A program made the position numbers and the translations under genes. DNA of 64,000 nucleotides from Pantoea sp. At-9b (GTDB lineage Bacteria > Pseudomonadota > Gammaproteobacteria > Enterobacterales > Enterobacteriaceae): assembly GCF_000175935.2 (NCBI RefSeq), contig NC_014838.1, forward strand, positions 248,001 through 312,000, written 5' to 3'. Positions within the stretch are counted from its first letter, which is position 1. Each line of letters begins with the position of its first letter. The notes beneath the pieces are model-generated. The model was not told the origin of the DNA, made no database searches, and saw only the letters and a program-made list of their open reading frames with translations. Positions 33,724-42,785 of the stretch are shown piece by piece.

Positions 33724-35025
33724 ATGATGCATATCTCAGATATCACCCTTACGGCACTGGTTGTCGGCATCACCATCTTGCTATGGGCCAGCGCCCGCTT
33801 ACCTGAATATGTGACGGCTCTACTATTTTTCGCTGCCGCCATGCTGTTGCACATTGCCCCTGCCGCCAGCGTTTTCAGTGGCTTTTCCTCATCAGCGTTC
33901 TGGCTGGTGCTGAGTGGTTTTGTGCTGGGGGCGGCGATCCGCAAAGTGGGGTTGGCACAGCGCTGGGCAAATTGGCTAGTGGTGCCATTGAGCGTCAGTT
34001 GGTTGCGCATGGTGACTGGCGTGGTGCTGGTGAGCTATCTGCTGGCCTTTATCATGCCGTCCAATATGGGGCGTATTGCCTTGTTGATGCCGGTGGTGAT
34101 GGCGTTGGGTGAGCAGGCGGGCATCCGTCCCGCCAGTCGTGGGGCGATTGGCCTGGCGCTGGCGGTGGGGTTTGCGACTTTCCAACTTTCCGCCAGTATT
34201 CTCCCGGCAAATGTACCGAACCTGGTGCTGAGCGGTGCCGCAGAGAGCGCCTGGCAACTCCACCTGCAATGGCTACCCTGGTGGTTGCTGCATATGCCGG
34301 TGTTGGGCATCGGCAAAGGAATATTGCTGATTGGCTGCATCACGTTGCTGTTCCCGGCCCGCCCCGAGGTGGTGCATTGTCGCAAAACGCTGCCTTCCTT
34401 TAGTGCCAGCGAATGGCGTCTGGTGATGCTGCTGGCGTTGACGTTGCTAATGTGGATGACTGACAGCCTGCACGGGATTTCCGCTGCGTGGATTGGCCTG
34501 GCAGCGGCTTGCCTCTGTTTATTGCCGCGCTTCGGTTTTCTTACCGGTGACGACTTTGCCAGCAGCGTGAATTTCCGTACCTGCCTGTATGTGGCGGGTA
34601 TCCTCGGTGTGGCGGCAGTGGTCGTGGAGTCTGGCCTGGGAAACCGTATCGCCCATGCCTTGCTGGCGTGGTTACCGCTGCATAGCGACACGCCATTTAG
34701 CAATTTTGTCACGTTGAACGGCTTGGTATCACTGTTGAATTTTCTCCTCACTGCCAATGGTGTACCGGCGTTGGTGACACCAATGGCGCAGGATTTAGCT
34801 ACGGCGTCGGGTTTCCCGCTTTTGACGGTGGTGATGTTACAGGTGTTCGCTTATGCGACACCGTTGCTGCCTTATCAGGCTTCACCGGTGGTGGTGGCGA
34901 TGGGATTGGGCAACGTACCGGCAAAGGCCGGGTTGACCTTGTGCGTGGCGCTGTTTGTCCTGAGTACGCTGCTGTTGCTGCCGCTGGATTATTTATGGTT
35001 TCAGCTGTTGGGGTATTTTGCGTAG
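33724..35025 (+). CDS. SLC13/DASS-type anion permease
   Basis: 433 residues, about eleven membrane segments. Motifs of the divalent anion:sodium symporter/citrate family are visible: GFSSSAFWLVLSGFVLGAAIRKVGL, then MPSNMGRIALLMPVVMALG, and in the second half FLLTANGVPALVTPMAQDLA with conserved Asn-Gly-Val-Pro. Such carriers move dicarboxylates or related anions. It is divergent from the XRE-cupin regulator and followed 48 bp after its stop by an AraC gene that may control it. Substrate unknown. Confidence 0.85.
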   Translation: MMHISDITLTALVVGITILLWASARLPEYVTALLFFAAAMLLHIAPAASVFSGFSSSAFWLVLSGFVLGAAIRKVGLAQRWANWLVVPLSVSWLRMVTGVVLVSYLLAFIMPSNMGRIALLMPVVMALGEQAGIRPASRGAIGLALAVGFATFQLSASILPANVPNLVLSGAAESAWQLHLQWLPWWLLHMPVLGIGKGILLIGCITLLFPARPEVVHCRKTLPSFSASEWRLVMLLALTLLMWMTDSLHGISAAWIGLAAACLCLLPRFGFLTGDDFASSVNFRTCLYVAGILGVAAVVVESGLGNRIAHALLAWLPLHSDTPFSNFVTLNGLVSLLNFLLTANGVPALVTPMAQDLATASGFPLLTVVMLQVFAYATPLLPYQASPVVVAMGLGNVPAKAGLTLCVALFVLSTLLLLPLDYLWFQLLGYFA

Positions 35026-35073
35026 TCCCCTGATATAGTGGCCGCTTTCCCCTCCCACGTCTCAGGAGCCGCT

Positions 35074-35943
35074 ATGTCAGCCAGAAATGCCAAAGCCAGC
35101 CGTAGCGACTGGGTGGATTTTCGCCGTGATGATGAGACCGGTATCGAAAGCGTCAACGCGCATTTTTGCGGTCATGCCTATGACCCACACGATCATGACG
35201 AGCTGCTGGTTGGTGTCACTCAACAGGGGCTGCAACGCTTCAATTGCCACCGGGCGTTGCATACCAGCACGCCGGGCAGGTCCATCCTGATTGAACCCGG
35301 GGCGGTTCATGATGGTCATGCACCGAATACCGAAGGTTTCACCTATGTGATGCTTTACCTGCCGCAGGCGTGGGTGGCGGAGATGATGCAGCAACGTGGA
35401 TTCGGTAATATCGCCAACATTGAGGCCGCTTTCCGTTCAACGCTTAATGATGATGCGCTGCTTGCCAACGCCATTCAGCAGGCGTGGTATGCGGTACATC
35501 ACGCAGAAGGGCGTCTGGCGCGTGATCAGGCGTTGGACCATTTACTCACCATGCTGTCACGTCATCTCGATCCTCAAGCGCGTCAGCAACGCCCGGTGGC
35601 ACAGGCCTCAATGCAGCTGCTGCGCGACTATCTGCACGACTTTATGGCCGAGGATATCGGGCTGGAGGATCTCGCGCGTTTGTCAGGCATTGACCGTTTT
35701 CGTCTGACGCGGCAGTTTAAGCAAGCTTTCGGCCAGTCGCCCCATGCGTATCTGGTGCGCCTGCGTTTGCGCAGTGCCCGTAACTTGTTGGCGCGAGGGG
35801 TAGAACCGGTGCAGGTGGCGTCACAGGTCGGTTTTTCTGACCAGAGCCATCTTGGACGCTGGTTCCAGCGTGCCTATCGCATGACTCCGGCTTCTTATCA
35901 GCGACAGTGCACAAACGTTCTAGATCGTTTGCTACCAACTTGA
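35074..35943 (+). CDS. AraC-family regulator with cupin N-domain
   Basis: 289 residues from the ATG at 35074 (AGGAG upstream). Residues 1-150 form the AraC-type cupin ligand pocket (HAYDPHDHDELLVGVTQQG, then SILIEPGAVHDGHAP). Residues 185-289 are the double helix-turn-helix (EDIGLEDLARLSGIDRFRLTRQFKQAFGQSPHAYLVRLRL, then QVASQVGFSDQSHLGRWF). This subgroup often controls LysE-type or other exporters. Here it lies between the SLC13 permease and a DUF2000 gene. Confidence 0.88.
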   Translation: MSARNAKASRSDWVDFRRDDETGIESVNAHFCGHAYDPHDHDELLVGVTQQGLQRFNCHRALHTSTPGRSILIEPGAVHDGHAPNTEGFTYVMLYLPQAWVAEMMQQRGFGNIANIEAAFRSTLNDDALLANAIQQAWYAVHHAEGRLARDQALDHLLTMLSRHLDPQARQQRPVAQASMQLLRDYLHDFMAEDIGLEDLARLSGIDRFRLTRQFKQAFGQSPHAYLVRLRLRSARNLLARGVEPVQVASQVGFSDQSHLGRWFQRAYRMTPASYQRQCTNVLDRLLPT

Positions 35944-35982
35944 AGATGATAGGGTTTTGACCCTTACGGAGAGTTGTTGCAG

Positions 35983-36390
35983 ATGTTTGATACAAAAATC
36001 GCCCTGATCGTTCGTGATGATTTGGCAACCTGGCAGCGGTTAAATGTGGTGGCGTTTCTGGCAACGGGCATTGCTTCTGCTGCGCCAGAGATGATGGGCG
36101 AACCCTATGTTGATGCGCGCGGGCGGCATTACGGCAATATGGCCGGGCAGCCGATGCTGATCTTTGCTGGTGATCTGCCAGGTTTGCAACGCGCCCATCG
36201 TCAGGGGCTGGAACGTGAATTGACCCTTATCCCCTATGTTCACGCCATGTTTTCCACCGGCCATGATGCGGCTAACCGTGAAGTCTTCCTGGCGGAGGAT
36301 GCCGATAATCTGGACCTGGTGGGGATCGCCTTGCGTGGGCCAAAGAAAGCCGTTGATAAAGCGATAAAGGGATTATCGTTGCATGGCTAA
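35983..36390 (+). CDS. DUF2000 family protein
   Basis: 135 residues from the ATG at 35983 with GGAGAG upstream; two TTG codons just before it are less likely starts. The protein (KIALIVRDDLATWQRLNVVAFLATGI and later VGIALRGPKKAVDKAIKGL) matches the small DUF2000 family, whose fold resembles peptidyl-tRNA hydrolase II. Function is unknown; members often lie next to AraC regulators, as here. A large inverted repeat follows about 100 bp downstream. Confidence 0.82.
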   Translation: MFDTKIALIVRDDLATWQRLNVVAFLATGIASAAPEMMGEPYVDARGRHYGNMAGQPMLIFAGDLPGLQRAHRQGLERELTLIPYVHAMFSTGHDAANREVFLAEDADNLDLVGIALRGPKKAVDKAIKGLSLHG

Positions 36391-36915
36391 TCAGTCATGC
36401 TAACGCACAACAGATAAATATCCTGTGGCGCGTGCTGATTATTTTTGGCTGGATTGCGGGTGTCATCCGGCAATCCGGCTGGTTATTATTTTTCCATGGT
36501 GGTTGTGAATGTGAAATCACCATGGAAAATGATAATTCAAAGCAGGTTAAAAGCAAGAAAGAAGAGGAAAAATATTTTTTATCTTAAAAATCATGTCATT
36601 GATTGATGCGTATGGATAAGAACGCGCTTGCTGTTTTAACATTATTTTTTGTTGAAAAATAAATCTCCTTAAGATAATTCCTTCATGCCTCCCTCTGAAA
36701 AGATAAAGATTATTCGTAAACTTCGACTTCTTTAAAGTGCCAAAAAACCCCAAAGCTCGATATTTATAAATTAACATCACATCGGATGGGTGGTGAAAAT
36801 ATATTTGCACAATTAAAAAATGCGACAATAATAATGTCGTTCCAACATGGAATGTCGTTGTAAATAGATCGTGGATGCAGATGTTATTATTCATTTACTC
36901 TGAAAGGAAAATCCT
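36391..36915 (+). other. AT-rich intergenic stretch with hairpin (36490-36529)
   Basis: 525 bp without a credible gene. TTTTCCATGGTG (36490-36501) and CACCATGGAAAA (36518-36529) form a perfect 12-base stem, probably terminating the DUF2000 transcript. The AT-rich remainder should hold the promoter of the RhiA-like gene; GAAAGGAA lies six bases before its ATG. A minus-strand frame at 36547-36894 looks accidental. Confidence 0.6.
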
Positions 36916-37554
36916 ATGTCTTCCTATTCTATCTCTGTGTTAAATTCCAGCGGCGCTGCCGCCAATATTGCAATTTATCAAACCTATCCCAGCCTGTTGG
37001 CCGCAGGAGGTTTGCCTTTAGTCTGGCTTACGCAAAATGTTAATGACGGAAATACCAACACCTACAATTGGTCAATCAATTGGGCGATGAACTGGGGTAC
37101 ATCGGAAGATGTGTTGTCTCCGGGTATTTTATGGAGTTCCGGTGGGCCGATTCAAAATATGGATCCTGTCACGTCCAGTGGCAACAATGCAATGGGTGTG
37201 ACTTACTCGAATGGCCAGTTCCAAACTTCACCGACCGCCTACCATAATGCTCAGGTAGCGAGCGGAAGTATGCTGGTGGCAACGGATACCACCTTCACCG
37301 TGGCACAATCGAAGAAAATGAGCGTTGCTGTTTACATGAACTCTCTGCCAACCTTTGCGATGCAAGGCAAGCCTAACGGGAACTATCTCTTTGATACACA
37401 TCCGACTTACTGGATTTGTACCACGGATTCCAAACAAGGCGTGGCCGTGTCGGGCAATTATGTGAGTAGTCCTACGCAGTTCTCTTTTGCCGATGGTGTT
37501 ACATCATTGAAATTTGAGCTTAACGAAACGCTGCAATTTGTTCAGATTTCTTAA
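36916..37554 (+). CDS. RhiA-like beta-rich protein, copy 1
   Basis: 212 residues, no signal peptide. The sequence starts SSYSISVLNSSGAAANIAIYQ and continues LPLVWLTQNVNDGNTNTYNWSINWAMNWG, a pattern like the rhizosphere-expressed protein RhiA of Rhizobium leguminosarum and its relatives (Asn-Ser-Gly start, then LAWF and a FxWSIDY-type core). Function of RhiA is not known; it is quorum-controlled in Rhizobium. A paralogue follows, and a strong terminator separates the two, so each has its own transcript end. Family call is by recollection of the pattern and needs a profile search. Confidence 0.55.
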   Translation: MSSYSISVLNSSGAAANIAIYQTYPSLLAAGGLPLVWLTQNVNDGNTNTYNWSINWAMNWGTSEDVLSPGILWSSGGPIQNMDPVTSSGNNAMGVTYSNGQFQTSPTAYHNAQVASGSMLVATDTTFTVAQSKKMSVAVYMNSLPTFAMQGKPNGNYLFDTHPTYWICTTDSKQGVAVSGNYVSSPTQFSFADGVTSLKFELNETLQFVQIS

Positions 37555-37582
37555 GTCTGATTTCACACAGCGATTGTTTCCG

Positions 37583-37615
37583 AAAACCAATCTGCGTTGT
37601 TGCAGATTGGTTTTT
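37583..37615 (+). terminator. Strong intrinsic terminator after RhiA-like copy 1
   Basis: AAAACCAATCTGC (37583-37595), loop GTTGTT, GCAGATTGGTTTT (37602-37614) and a further T. A thirteen-base perfect stem ending in T, functional on both strands. Confidence 0.85.
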
Positions 37616-37661
37616 CGAAAATGGCGGCCATCCTTGTTTGCCTTGAGAAGGAGCTCGTGTT

Positions 37662-38330
37662 GTGACTTATTCTGTGCAAGTGACCAATAACAGCGGTGCA
37701 TCACAATATATCGCGATATTTCTGGCTAATGCATTAGGTGGCAATGCGTTTTCTCTGGTCTGGCGCGTCAGAGGAACAAATAATGGTGGAAGTGTGTCAT
37801 TTGACTGGGATCAAACCGCTGTCAGTTTAGGTTGGGGGAATACATCGCAGCCGCTCGATGTGAATGTCCTGTATACCTCCGGCCAACCTGCAGTAGCCGT
37901 TTATCCGTCCAATATCGGCGGATTGAATGTTTTGCCTGTGCAATATAATAACTATGGGTTTTTCTCCGGTACGCCTTACGCAAAAAGTGGTATATATAAT
38001 CAGGCAGAAATAATCACCGACAGTAGCTTTACTGTGTCTGATGCAACCAATATGAGTGTTGCTCTTTATATGAGTGAGTTTCCGGCGTTAGCATTACGCG
38101 GTGCGCCGAATACGCTTTATTATTTTGATATGACACAACTTAGTTATTATCTGACGGTGACAGATTTCGCGCAAGGGGTCGCATTGCCACAAATGAATGA
38201 TCCCCTCGGGAGTCGGCGCTTAGCTACCTCAGGTACCAGTATGAGTACGCCGGTTAAAATTGCCTTTGATCAGGCCAATACCGAGCTTAAATATACGCTT
38301 AATAGCAATTTGAATTTTGTGAAAGTCTGA
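37662..38330 (+). CDS. RhiA-like beta-rich protein, copy 2
   Basis: 222 residues with a GTG start, supported by AAGGAG nine bases upstream. It parallels copy 1 throughout: TYSVQVTNNSGASQYIAIF, then FSLVWRVRGTNNGGSVSFDW and SLGWGNTSQPLDVNVLYTSG, then a SSFTVSDATNMSVALYMSEFPALALRG block matching TTFTVAQSKKMSVAVYMNSLPTF in copy 1. The C-termini also align (LKYTLNSNLNFVKV and LKFELNETLQFVQIS). The two are tandem duplicates that have diverged strongly. Intracellular or released by a non-Sec route. Confidence 0.55.
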   Translation: MTYSVQVTNNSGASQYIAIFLANALGGNAFSLVWRVRGTNNGGSVSFDWDQTAVSLGWGNTSQPLDVNVLYTSGQPAVAVYPSNIGGLNVLPVQYNNYGFFSGTPYAKSGIYNQAEIITDSSFTVSDATNMSVALYMSEFPALALRGAPNTLYYFDMTQLSYYLTVTDFAQGVALPQMNDPLGSRRLATSGTSMSTPVKIAFDQANTELKYTLNSNLNFVKV

Positions 38331-38445
38331 CTCTTTTCATCATTATTATCTGCGCCGGGTAAGCAAAATTAAAGATGTTGTGATGTTGCAACAAGCCGCT
38401 GCACTTTTTGCAGATTATTATGGAAAAAATAAGGACGCTAATAGT

Positions 38446-38835
38446 ATGAACACAAAACAACGCTCTGGTTATCTGGTGGCGGGCATCATTTTCAGTAGCT
38501 TTTCTGCCATGTCTCTCCCTGCTTTTGCCGTTGATCTGCCATTTAGTGCCAATTGCACGGCCTATCAGCAGATTCAGGTGACGGCACCGAATACCGGCAT
38601 TACTTTCCGCAAAAATCCGAATAGCCCTGCAACTCGGGCTGCCACTGCGACTGTGTTTGCTATTCAGGGAATGCATAACATTAGTTTCCCGGCAAACGCC
38701 TCATCCTGTTTCTTCGCCGTTCAGGCACCAAACACGGATAGCTACTGCTTCCAGGCCTCCAACAACGCGGCAGCCTTTACCAATATCAATGCGGTTGCCA
38801 ACACCAATGTGGCTGGCGCACCCAACTGTCAGTAA
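38446..38835 (+). CDS. Small secreted cysteine-containing protein
   Basis: 129 residues from the ATG at 38446 with AAGGA upstream; a longer frame upstream lacks a ribosome site. A Sec signal peptide (SGYLVAGIIFSSFSAMSLPAFA) is cut near residue 28. The mature part is about 100 residues, Ala/Asn/Thr-rich, with four cysteines (SANCTAYQ, SSCFFAV, DSYCFQA, APNCQ) that could form two disulfides. No family is recognised. It lies after the two RhiA-like genes and may share their regulation. A terminator follows. Confidence 0.65.
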   Translation: MNTKQRSGYLVAGIIFSSFSAMSLPAFAVDLPFSANCTAYQQIQVTAPNTGITFRKNPNSPATRAATATVFAIQGMHNISFPANASSCFFAVQAPNTDSYCFQASNNAAAFTNINAVANTNVAGAPNCQ

Positions 38836-38846
38836 TGCCTCGAAGG

Positions 38847-38886
38847 TTGAGCCTTGCCCGCTGCGGCGGCAAGGCTCAATTTGCTT
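38847..38886. terminator. Bidirectional terminator between convergent genes
   Basis: TTGAGCCTTGCC (38847-38858) and GGCAAGGCTCAA (38868-38879) form a perfect 12-base stem followed by TTTGCTT. It separates the secreted protein gene from the amidase gene. Confidence 0.8.
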
Positions 38887-40240
38887 ATCGGCCAATAGCC
38901 GCCATGCGTGCTGCCGCCTGTAATAACAGGTCCTCCCGACCACGCAATGCCAGCAGTTCCATACCAATCGGCAAGCCTTGGGCAGTAAAACCCACGGGGA
39001 TACTGATCGCCGGTGCACCTGTGACGGCGGCGAGCAGGGCGTTACTGCCTGGCTGTAACTCACCATGTTTGACCGGCGGATGTTTCACCACCGGATAAGC
39101 CAGCAGGTTAATTTTGCGTTGGGCAAATAACTGTACCAGGGTTTGATACAGGGTGCGTTGACGCAATTGCTGAACGGCATAGCTGTCACTGGCTTTGCCG
39201 GGATGATTGGCTCGCGCGGTGAACACTGCCTCTAGCTGCGGATGATGACGCCCGGATGTGACCACCTCCGCGAGTGTTTTACTTTCTGCCTGCGGTTTAT
39301 CCGCCAGCCACGCGGCCAGTGCTTCAGCAAACTCCCACGGGATGATATTGGCATCGGTAGCCAGGGTCTCAAGCTGGGGGAAGGCGATCTCCTGCTGATT
39401 GCCGTCATCACTGGTCAGGGCCGCCACGGCGGTAGACACGGCCTGATTGATCGCTGTTTCTTCAGCGGCAAACCCCTCCAGCCACAGGCCGATACGCAGC
39501 GGTTCATCATGTTGCGCAAAACACTGTCCACTCAGGATCTCACTGACAATACGCAGATCGGCAGGATTGCGTACCAGCGCGCCAGGGATATCCTGGGTAG
39601 GCGAGAGCGGCACAATCCCCTCGATACTGATTGCGCCGTGTGTCATGCGCAGACCGTAAAGATGGTTGAACGCGGCAGGAATACGTACCGAACCCGCCGT
39701 ATCGGTGCCAATCGCCAGCGGGACGTATCCTGCCGCCACGGCGACGGCGGAACCGCTGCTGGACCCCCCCGGCGAATGTCCCGCCAGCCAGGCGTTGTCG
39801 GTAAAACCGCTGAGCGACGACGCTCCCGTAATACCAGCCGCCAGTTCATGCATGGCGGTCTTACCCAGCAGCACCGCACCTTCCGCACGCAGTGCTGTGA
39901 CCAGCGGGGCGTCCTGCTCTGCAATCACGTGACGCAGCAGCACCGATCCGGCGCTGGTGGGCCAGCCCTGCACATCAATGTTGTCTTTGATCAGCACCGG
40001 GATACCCTCCAGTTTGCCTGGCGCTGCTCCGTTGCGACGACGTGCGTCACTCTCAGTAGCCGCCACCAGCGCCTGATCGGCAAACAGCCAGGTGATGGCG
40101 TTGTAGCGTGGACCATGTTGATCGGCTTCGGCAATGCGCCGCAGCGCGAATTCCGTGAGCTGACGGGCCGTCGTGGCCCCTTGCTGTAATGCATTGTTCA
40201 TGTCGCTCAGCGACGCACGAAGATACTCAGCGTATTGCAT
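38885..40240 (-). CDS. Amidase-signature hydrolase
   Basis: 451 residues from the ATG at 40240, chosen because GGAGG lies nine bases upstream. The Ser-cisSer-Lys triad of the amidase signature family is present: Lys in IPVLIKDNIDVQG, cis-Ser in HSPGGSSSGSAVAVAAG and nucleophile Ser in GTDTAGSVRIPAAF. The closest types are indoleacetamide or mandelamide hydrolases and similar cytoplasmic amidases. Its start lies 14 bp inside the MBL hydrolase gene, so the two form an operon under the divergent LysR. The true amide is unknown. Confidence 0.88.
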   Translation of the reverse strand: MQYAEYLRASLSDMNNALQQGATTARQLTEFALRRIAEADQHGPRYNAITWLFADQALVAATESDARRRNGAAPGKLEGIPVLIKDNIDVQGWPTSAGSVLLRHVIAEQDAPLVTALRAEGAVLLGKTAMHELAAGITGASSLSGFTDNAWLAGHSPGGSSSGSAVAVAAGYVPLAIGTDTAGSVRIPAAFNHLYGLRMTHGAISIEGIVPLSPTQDIPGALVRNPADLRIVSEILSGQCFAQHDEPLRIGLWLEGFAAEETAINQAVSTAVAALTSDDGNQQEIAFPQLETLATDANIIPWEFAEALAAWLADKPQAESKTLAEVVTSGRHHPQLEAVFTARANHPGKASDSYAVQQLRQRTLYQTLVQLFAQRKINLLAYPVVKHPPVKHGELQPGSNALLAAVTGAPAISIPVGFTAQGLPIGMELLALRGREDLLLQAAARMAAIGR

Positions 40241-41078
40241 CCGGTTCAGCCTCCAGCGGCATCCAGTGGGGCAGCCCATGATCAGCAGCGATGACTCGGC
40301 CACATGAGCTGGCAGAAAAATGCGAACTGAACCAGATTGCCTGATGTTGCAGGCACCAGTCTATCGCCAGTTGCCTTGAACGTACCGCCTGCGCTTTATT
40401 TTCACAAAACACCGAGTTCCATTGGGGGTAGGTGAACTGAATCGGATGGTGCATCACATCTCCGGAAAAAATTGCCTGCTGGTTGCCACTGGTGAGCAGC
40501 AGCGAGGCGTGATCCACGCTGTGTCCGGGGGTCGGCAGGTAACGCAGCACGCCGGCAAACAACGGTGAATGCGCAACCTCTACCGTTTCAAGCTGACCGC
40601 TGTTGATCAGCGGCAAAATGCTGTCGACGTATAACGCCTGCATGGCTGGCGTATGCTGACAGCGCACCAGCTCTGGTGCGGAGCAAATATAACGGGCATT
40701 GGGGAACATCGGTTGCCAGCGGCCGTCCTGCCAGTGCGTGTTCCAGCCAACGTGGTCGGTGTGAATATGGGTCATCAGTACCAGTGTCACCTCATGCGGC
40801 TGAACCCCTGCCTGGGCCAGATGTTTGGCATAGTCAGTTTGCAGTTGATGAAACAGGGGTTTATGGTCGCGATCGCGCTGATTACCGGTTGCGGTATCGA
40901 TAATAATGACGTCATCGCGGGTACGTATCACCCAACTGTGGATCGACAATTCTGCCGCTTGCTGTGCGAGGTCCACGGGCATCTCAGCAAGGTGATCCGG
41001 ATACAACGCAGCAAAGGGTAGCGCGGCGGTTTGTTCAGTGACTTTTTCGATCAGGCAATTGCCGACGTGAATGTGCAT
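40227..41078 (-). CDS. MBL-fold metallohydrolase (lactonase-like)
   Basis: 283 residues from the ATG at 41078 with GGGAG six bases upstream. The zinc motif THIHTDHVGW (HxHxDH) is intact, with later metal residues in TPGHSVDHAS and SGDVMHHP. This arrangement is that of N-acyl-homoserine lactonase-like and related MBL hydrolases. It heads an operon with an amidase, so the pathway may open a lactone or ester and then cleave an amide. Quorum-signal degradation is possible but not shown. No signal peptide. Confidence 0.87.
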   Translation of the reverse strand: MHIHVGNCLIEKVTEQTAALPFAALYPDHLAEMPVDLAQQAAELSIHSWVIRTRDDVIIIDTATGNQRDRDHKPLFHQLQTDYAKHLAQAGVQPHEVTLVLMTHIHTDHVGWNTHWQDGRWQPMFPNARYICSAPELVRCQHTPAMQALYVDSILPLINSGQLETVEVAHSPLFAGVLRYLPTPGHSVDHASLLLTSGNQQAIFSGDVMHHPIQFTYPQWNSVFCENKAQAVRSRQLAIDWCLQHQAIWFSSHFSASSCGRVIAADHGLPHWMPLEAEPDAIR

Positions 41079-41148
41079 TTTTGACTCCCGGCCAGTGTGT
41101 ATCACCACTATACTGAGACCCGTTTCATTATTTAAATCGATTGGAATC

Positions 41149-42078
41149 ATGGAAATCATCAATGAAAATGATTTAAGTCGGGTCGATCTTAACCTGCTGG
41201 TGGTGTTGCTGGTGATGTATGACACCCGCAGCGTGACGGGTGCTGCGCAGCGGCTCTACCTCGGCCAACCGGCAGTGAGTGCCGCCTTGAAACGGCTGCG
41301 CGAGCTGTTTGGCGATCCGCTGTTTGTCCGTTCCTCGCAAGGGATGATGCCGACCCCGCGCGCGGAACGGCTGGTGCAGCAGTGCGCTCCGCTGTTGCAG
41401 GACCTACATCGCGTTATCTTCAGCACACCAGCCTTTAATCCGCGCACCGACCGCTACAGTTTTCGGCTGGGCATGAGTGACTGGATCGAGCAGTGGCTGA
41501 TGCCCGATTTACTGGCGGAGTTGATGATGGAAGCGCCGGGTGTGGATATCACCGTGCTGTCTGCCGATCCCTGGCAGGCCGTCCCTCTGATGGAGAAACA
41601 ACTGGCCGATGTGGTGGTGACGGTCGGTAACCCGGTCAGTCGTGACCTGACACGCGCAGAAATTGCCCATGCCGGATTCAGTACCTTATGGGACAGTGAG
41701 CAAATCCCCCTCACTACAACACTGACGCTGGCGGAGTTTGTTCGCTACGAACATGTGCTGGTCTCTTACCGTGGTGCGAACGAAAGCGCCCTTGATGAAC
41801 AGCTTCAGCAGCAGGGTGCTGCCCGACGGGTGCGTTATGTCACGCCGCATTTTTCCGCGCTGCCGATGATGCTGAAGCGTTTACCCCTTTTTGCTACGGT
41901 GCCACAGGGGCTGGTACGCAACTGGTGTGAGCGTTTTGCTTTGCGTGCGGCTCCCGTACCGGTGGTGATGCCGGACTACAGCTTGTCGTTACTGTGGCAC
42001 AATGCGCGCCACGAAGATGACGCGCATCGCTGGATGCGGGAAAAGCTGCGCCAGTTGGTACTGCGCAAACTTGCATAG
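41149..42078 (+). CDS. LysR-family regulator (NodD/NahR-like branch)
   Basis: 309 residues from the ATG at 41149; upstream frame overlaps the promoter. The start RVDLNLLVVLLVMYDTRSVTGAAQRLYLGQPAVSAALKRLRELFGDPLFVRSSQGMMPTPRAE belongs to the PcpR/NahR/LinR type, whose members often sense aromatics. It is divergent from the MBL-amidase operon with only 70 bp between starts, so it most likely controls that operon. Confidence 0.88.
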   Translation: MEIINENDLSRVDLNLLVVLLVMYDTRSVTGAAQRLYLGQPAVSAALKRLRELFGDPLFVRSSQGMMPTPRAERLVQQCAPLLQDLHRVIFSTPAFNPRTDRYSFRLGMSDWIEQWLMPDLLAELMMEAPGVDITVLSADPWQAVPLMEKQLADVVVTVGNPVSRDLTRAEIAHAGFSTLWDSEQIPLTTTLTLAEFVRYEHVLVSYRGANESALDEQLQQQGAARRVRYVTPHFSALPMMLKRLPLFATVPQGLVRNWCERFALRAAPVPVVMPDYSLSLLWHNARHEDDAHRWMREKLRQLVLRKLA

Positions 42079-42083
42079 TGTGC

Positions 42084-42785
42084 TTACCACGGCACCTCGC
42101 GTCCGAGATAGTCGAGGTAATGCAACCCACTACGGCCTTGCCAGGCTTCCATGGTGTTGAGCAGGTTGGGGATGCTTTCATCGATGCTCAGCCGCGCTTC
42201 AGGCCCGCCCATATCGGTACGCACCCAGCCGGGTGCCATCAACAATAAGGTGCGACCATCACCCTGATGGCGTGCGGCAAAGCTACGCATCAGCATATTC
42301 AGGGCAGCTTTGCTGCCGCGATAGACTTCGTAATTGCCATTGGTGTTATTGGTCAGGCTACCCTGGCCGGATGACATCACCGCAATGGTGCCACTGGCAG
42401 TGACGTTGTCTTTGAAGGTTTCAATCACCCGTAACGGGCTGAGCGCATTGGTTACCATTACGCGAATAAATTCATCGGTGGTGACATCGGCGATGGTTTC
42501 GCCATCGTTATTTTTAACCCCGGCGTTAACGAACAACATGTCAAACTCGCGCCCCGCCAGCCGTTGATGCAGTGCCTCAACCTGTTCGGGTTCGTTGATA
42601 TCGACACTTTCGACACTCAGTGCCGCCGGATAGCGCGTTGCCAGCGCCTCCAGGCGCGCCGTGGAATGCGCACGTCCGGTCGCGACCACCTGATAGCCAC
42701 GTTGTAACAGGGTTTCCGCCAAGGCAAAGCCCAGCCCGCGTGACGCGCCAATCAGCAGCACACGCGGGGATGATGATGTGGTCAT
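42084..42785 (-). CDS. Short-chain dehydrogenase/reductase
   Basis: 233 residues. NAD(P)-binding GASRGLGFALAE, the NAG motif in LFVNAGVKN, the catalytic Ser in AVMSSGQGS and the YxxxK in YEVYRGSKAALN are all present. This is a classical SDR with a shortened C-terminus, probably acting on a small carbonyl or alcohol. It is convergent with the previous LysR gene (five-base gap) and divergent from the next LysR gene, which is its probable regulator. Confidence 0.9.
   Translation of the reverse strand: MTTSSSPRVLLIGASRGLGFALAETLLQRGYQVVATGRAHSTARLEALATRYPAALSVESVDINEPEQVEALHQRLAGREFDMLFVNAGVKNNDGETIADVTTDEFIRVMVTNALSPLRVIETFKDNVTASGTIAVMSSGQGSLTNNTNGNYEVYRGSKAALNMLMRSFAARHQGDGRTLLLMAPGWVRTDMGGPEARLSIDESIPNLLNTMEAWQGRSGLHYLDYLGREVPW

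Noticed and set aside
36547..36894. 115-codon minus-strand frame in the gap before the RhiA-like genes
   Set aside because: No ribosome site, no recognisable family, and composition is simply AT-rich non-coding DNA; it overlaps the expected promoter of the next gene.
39242..40189. 315-codon plus-strand frame opposite the amidase gene
   Set aside because: Shadow of the amidase, whose catalytic motifs are intact on the other strand.
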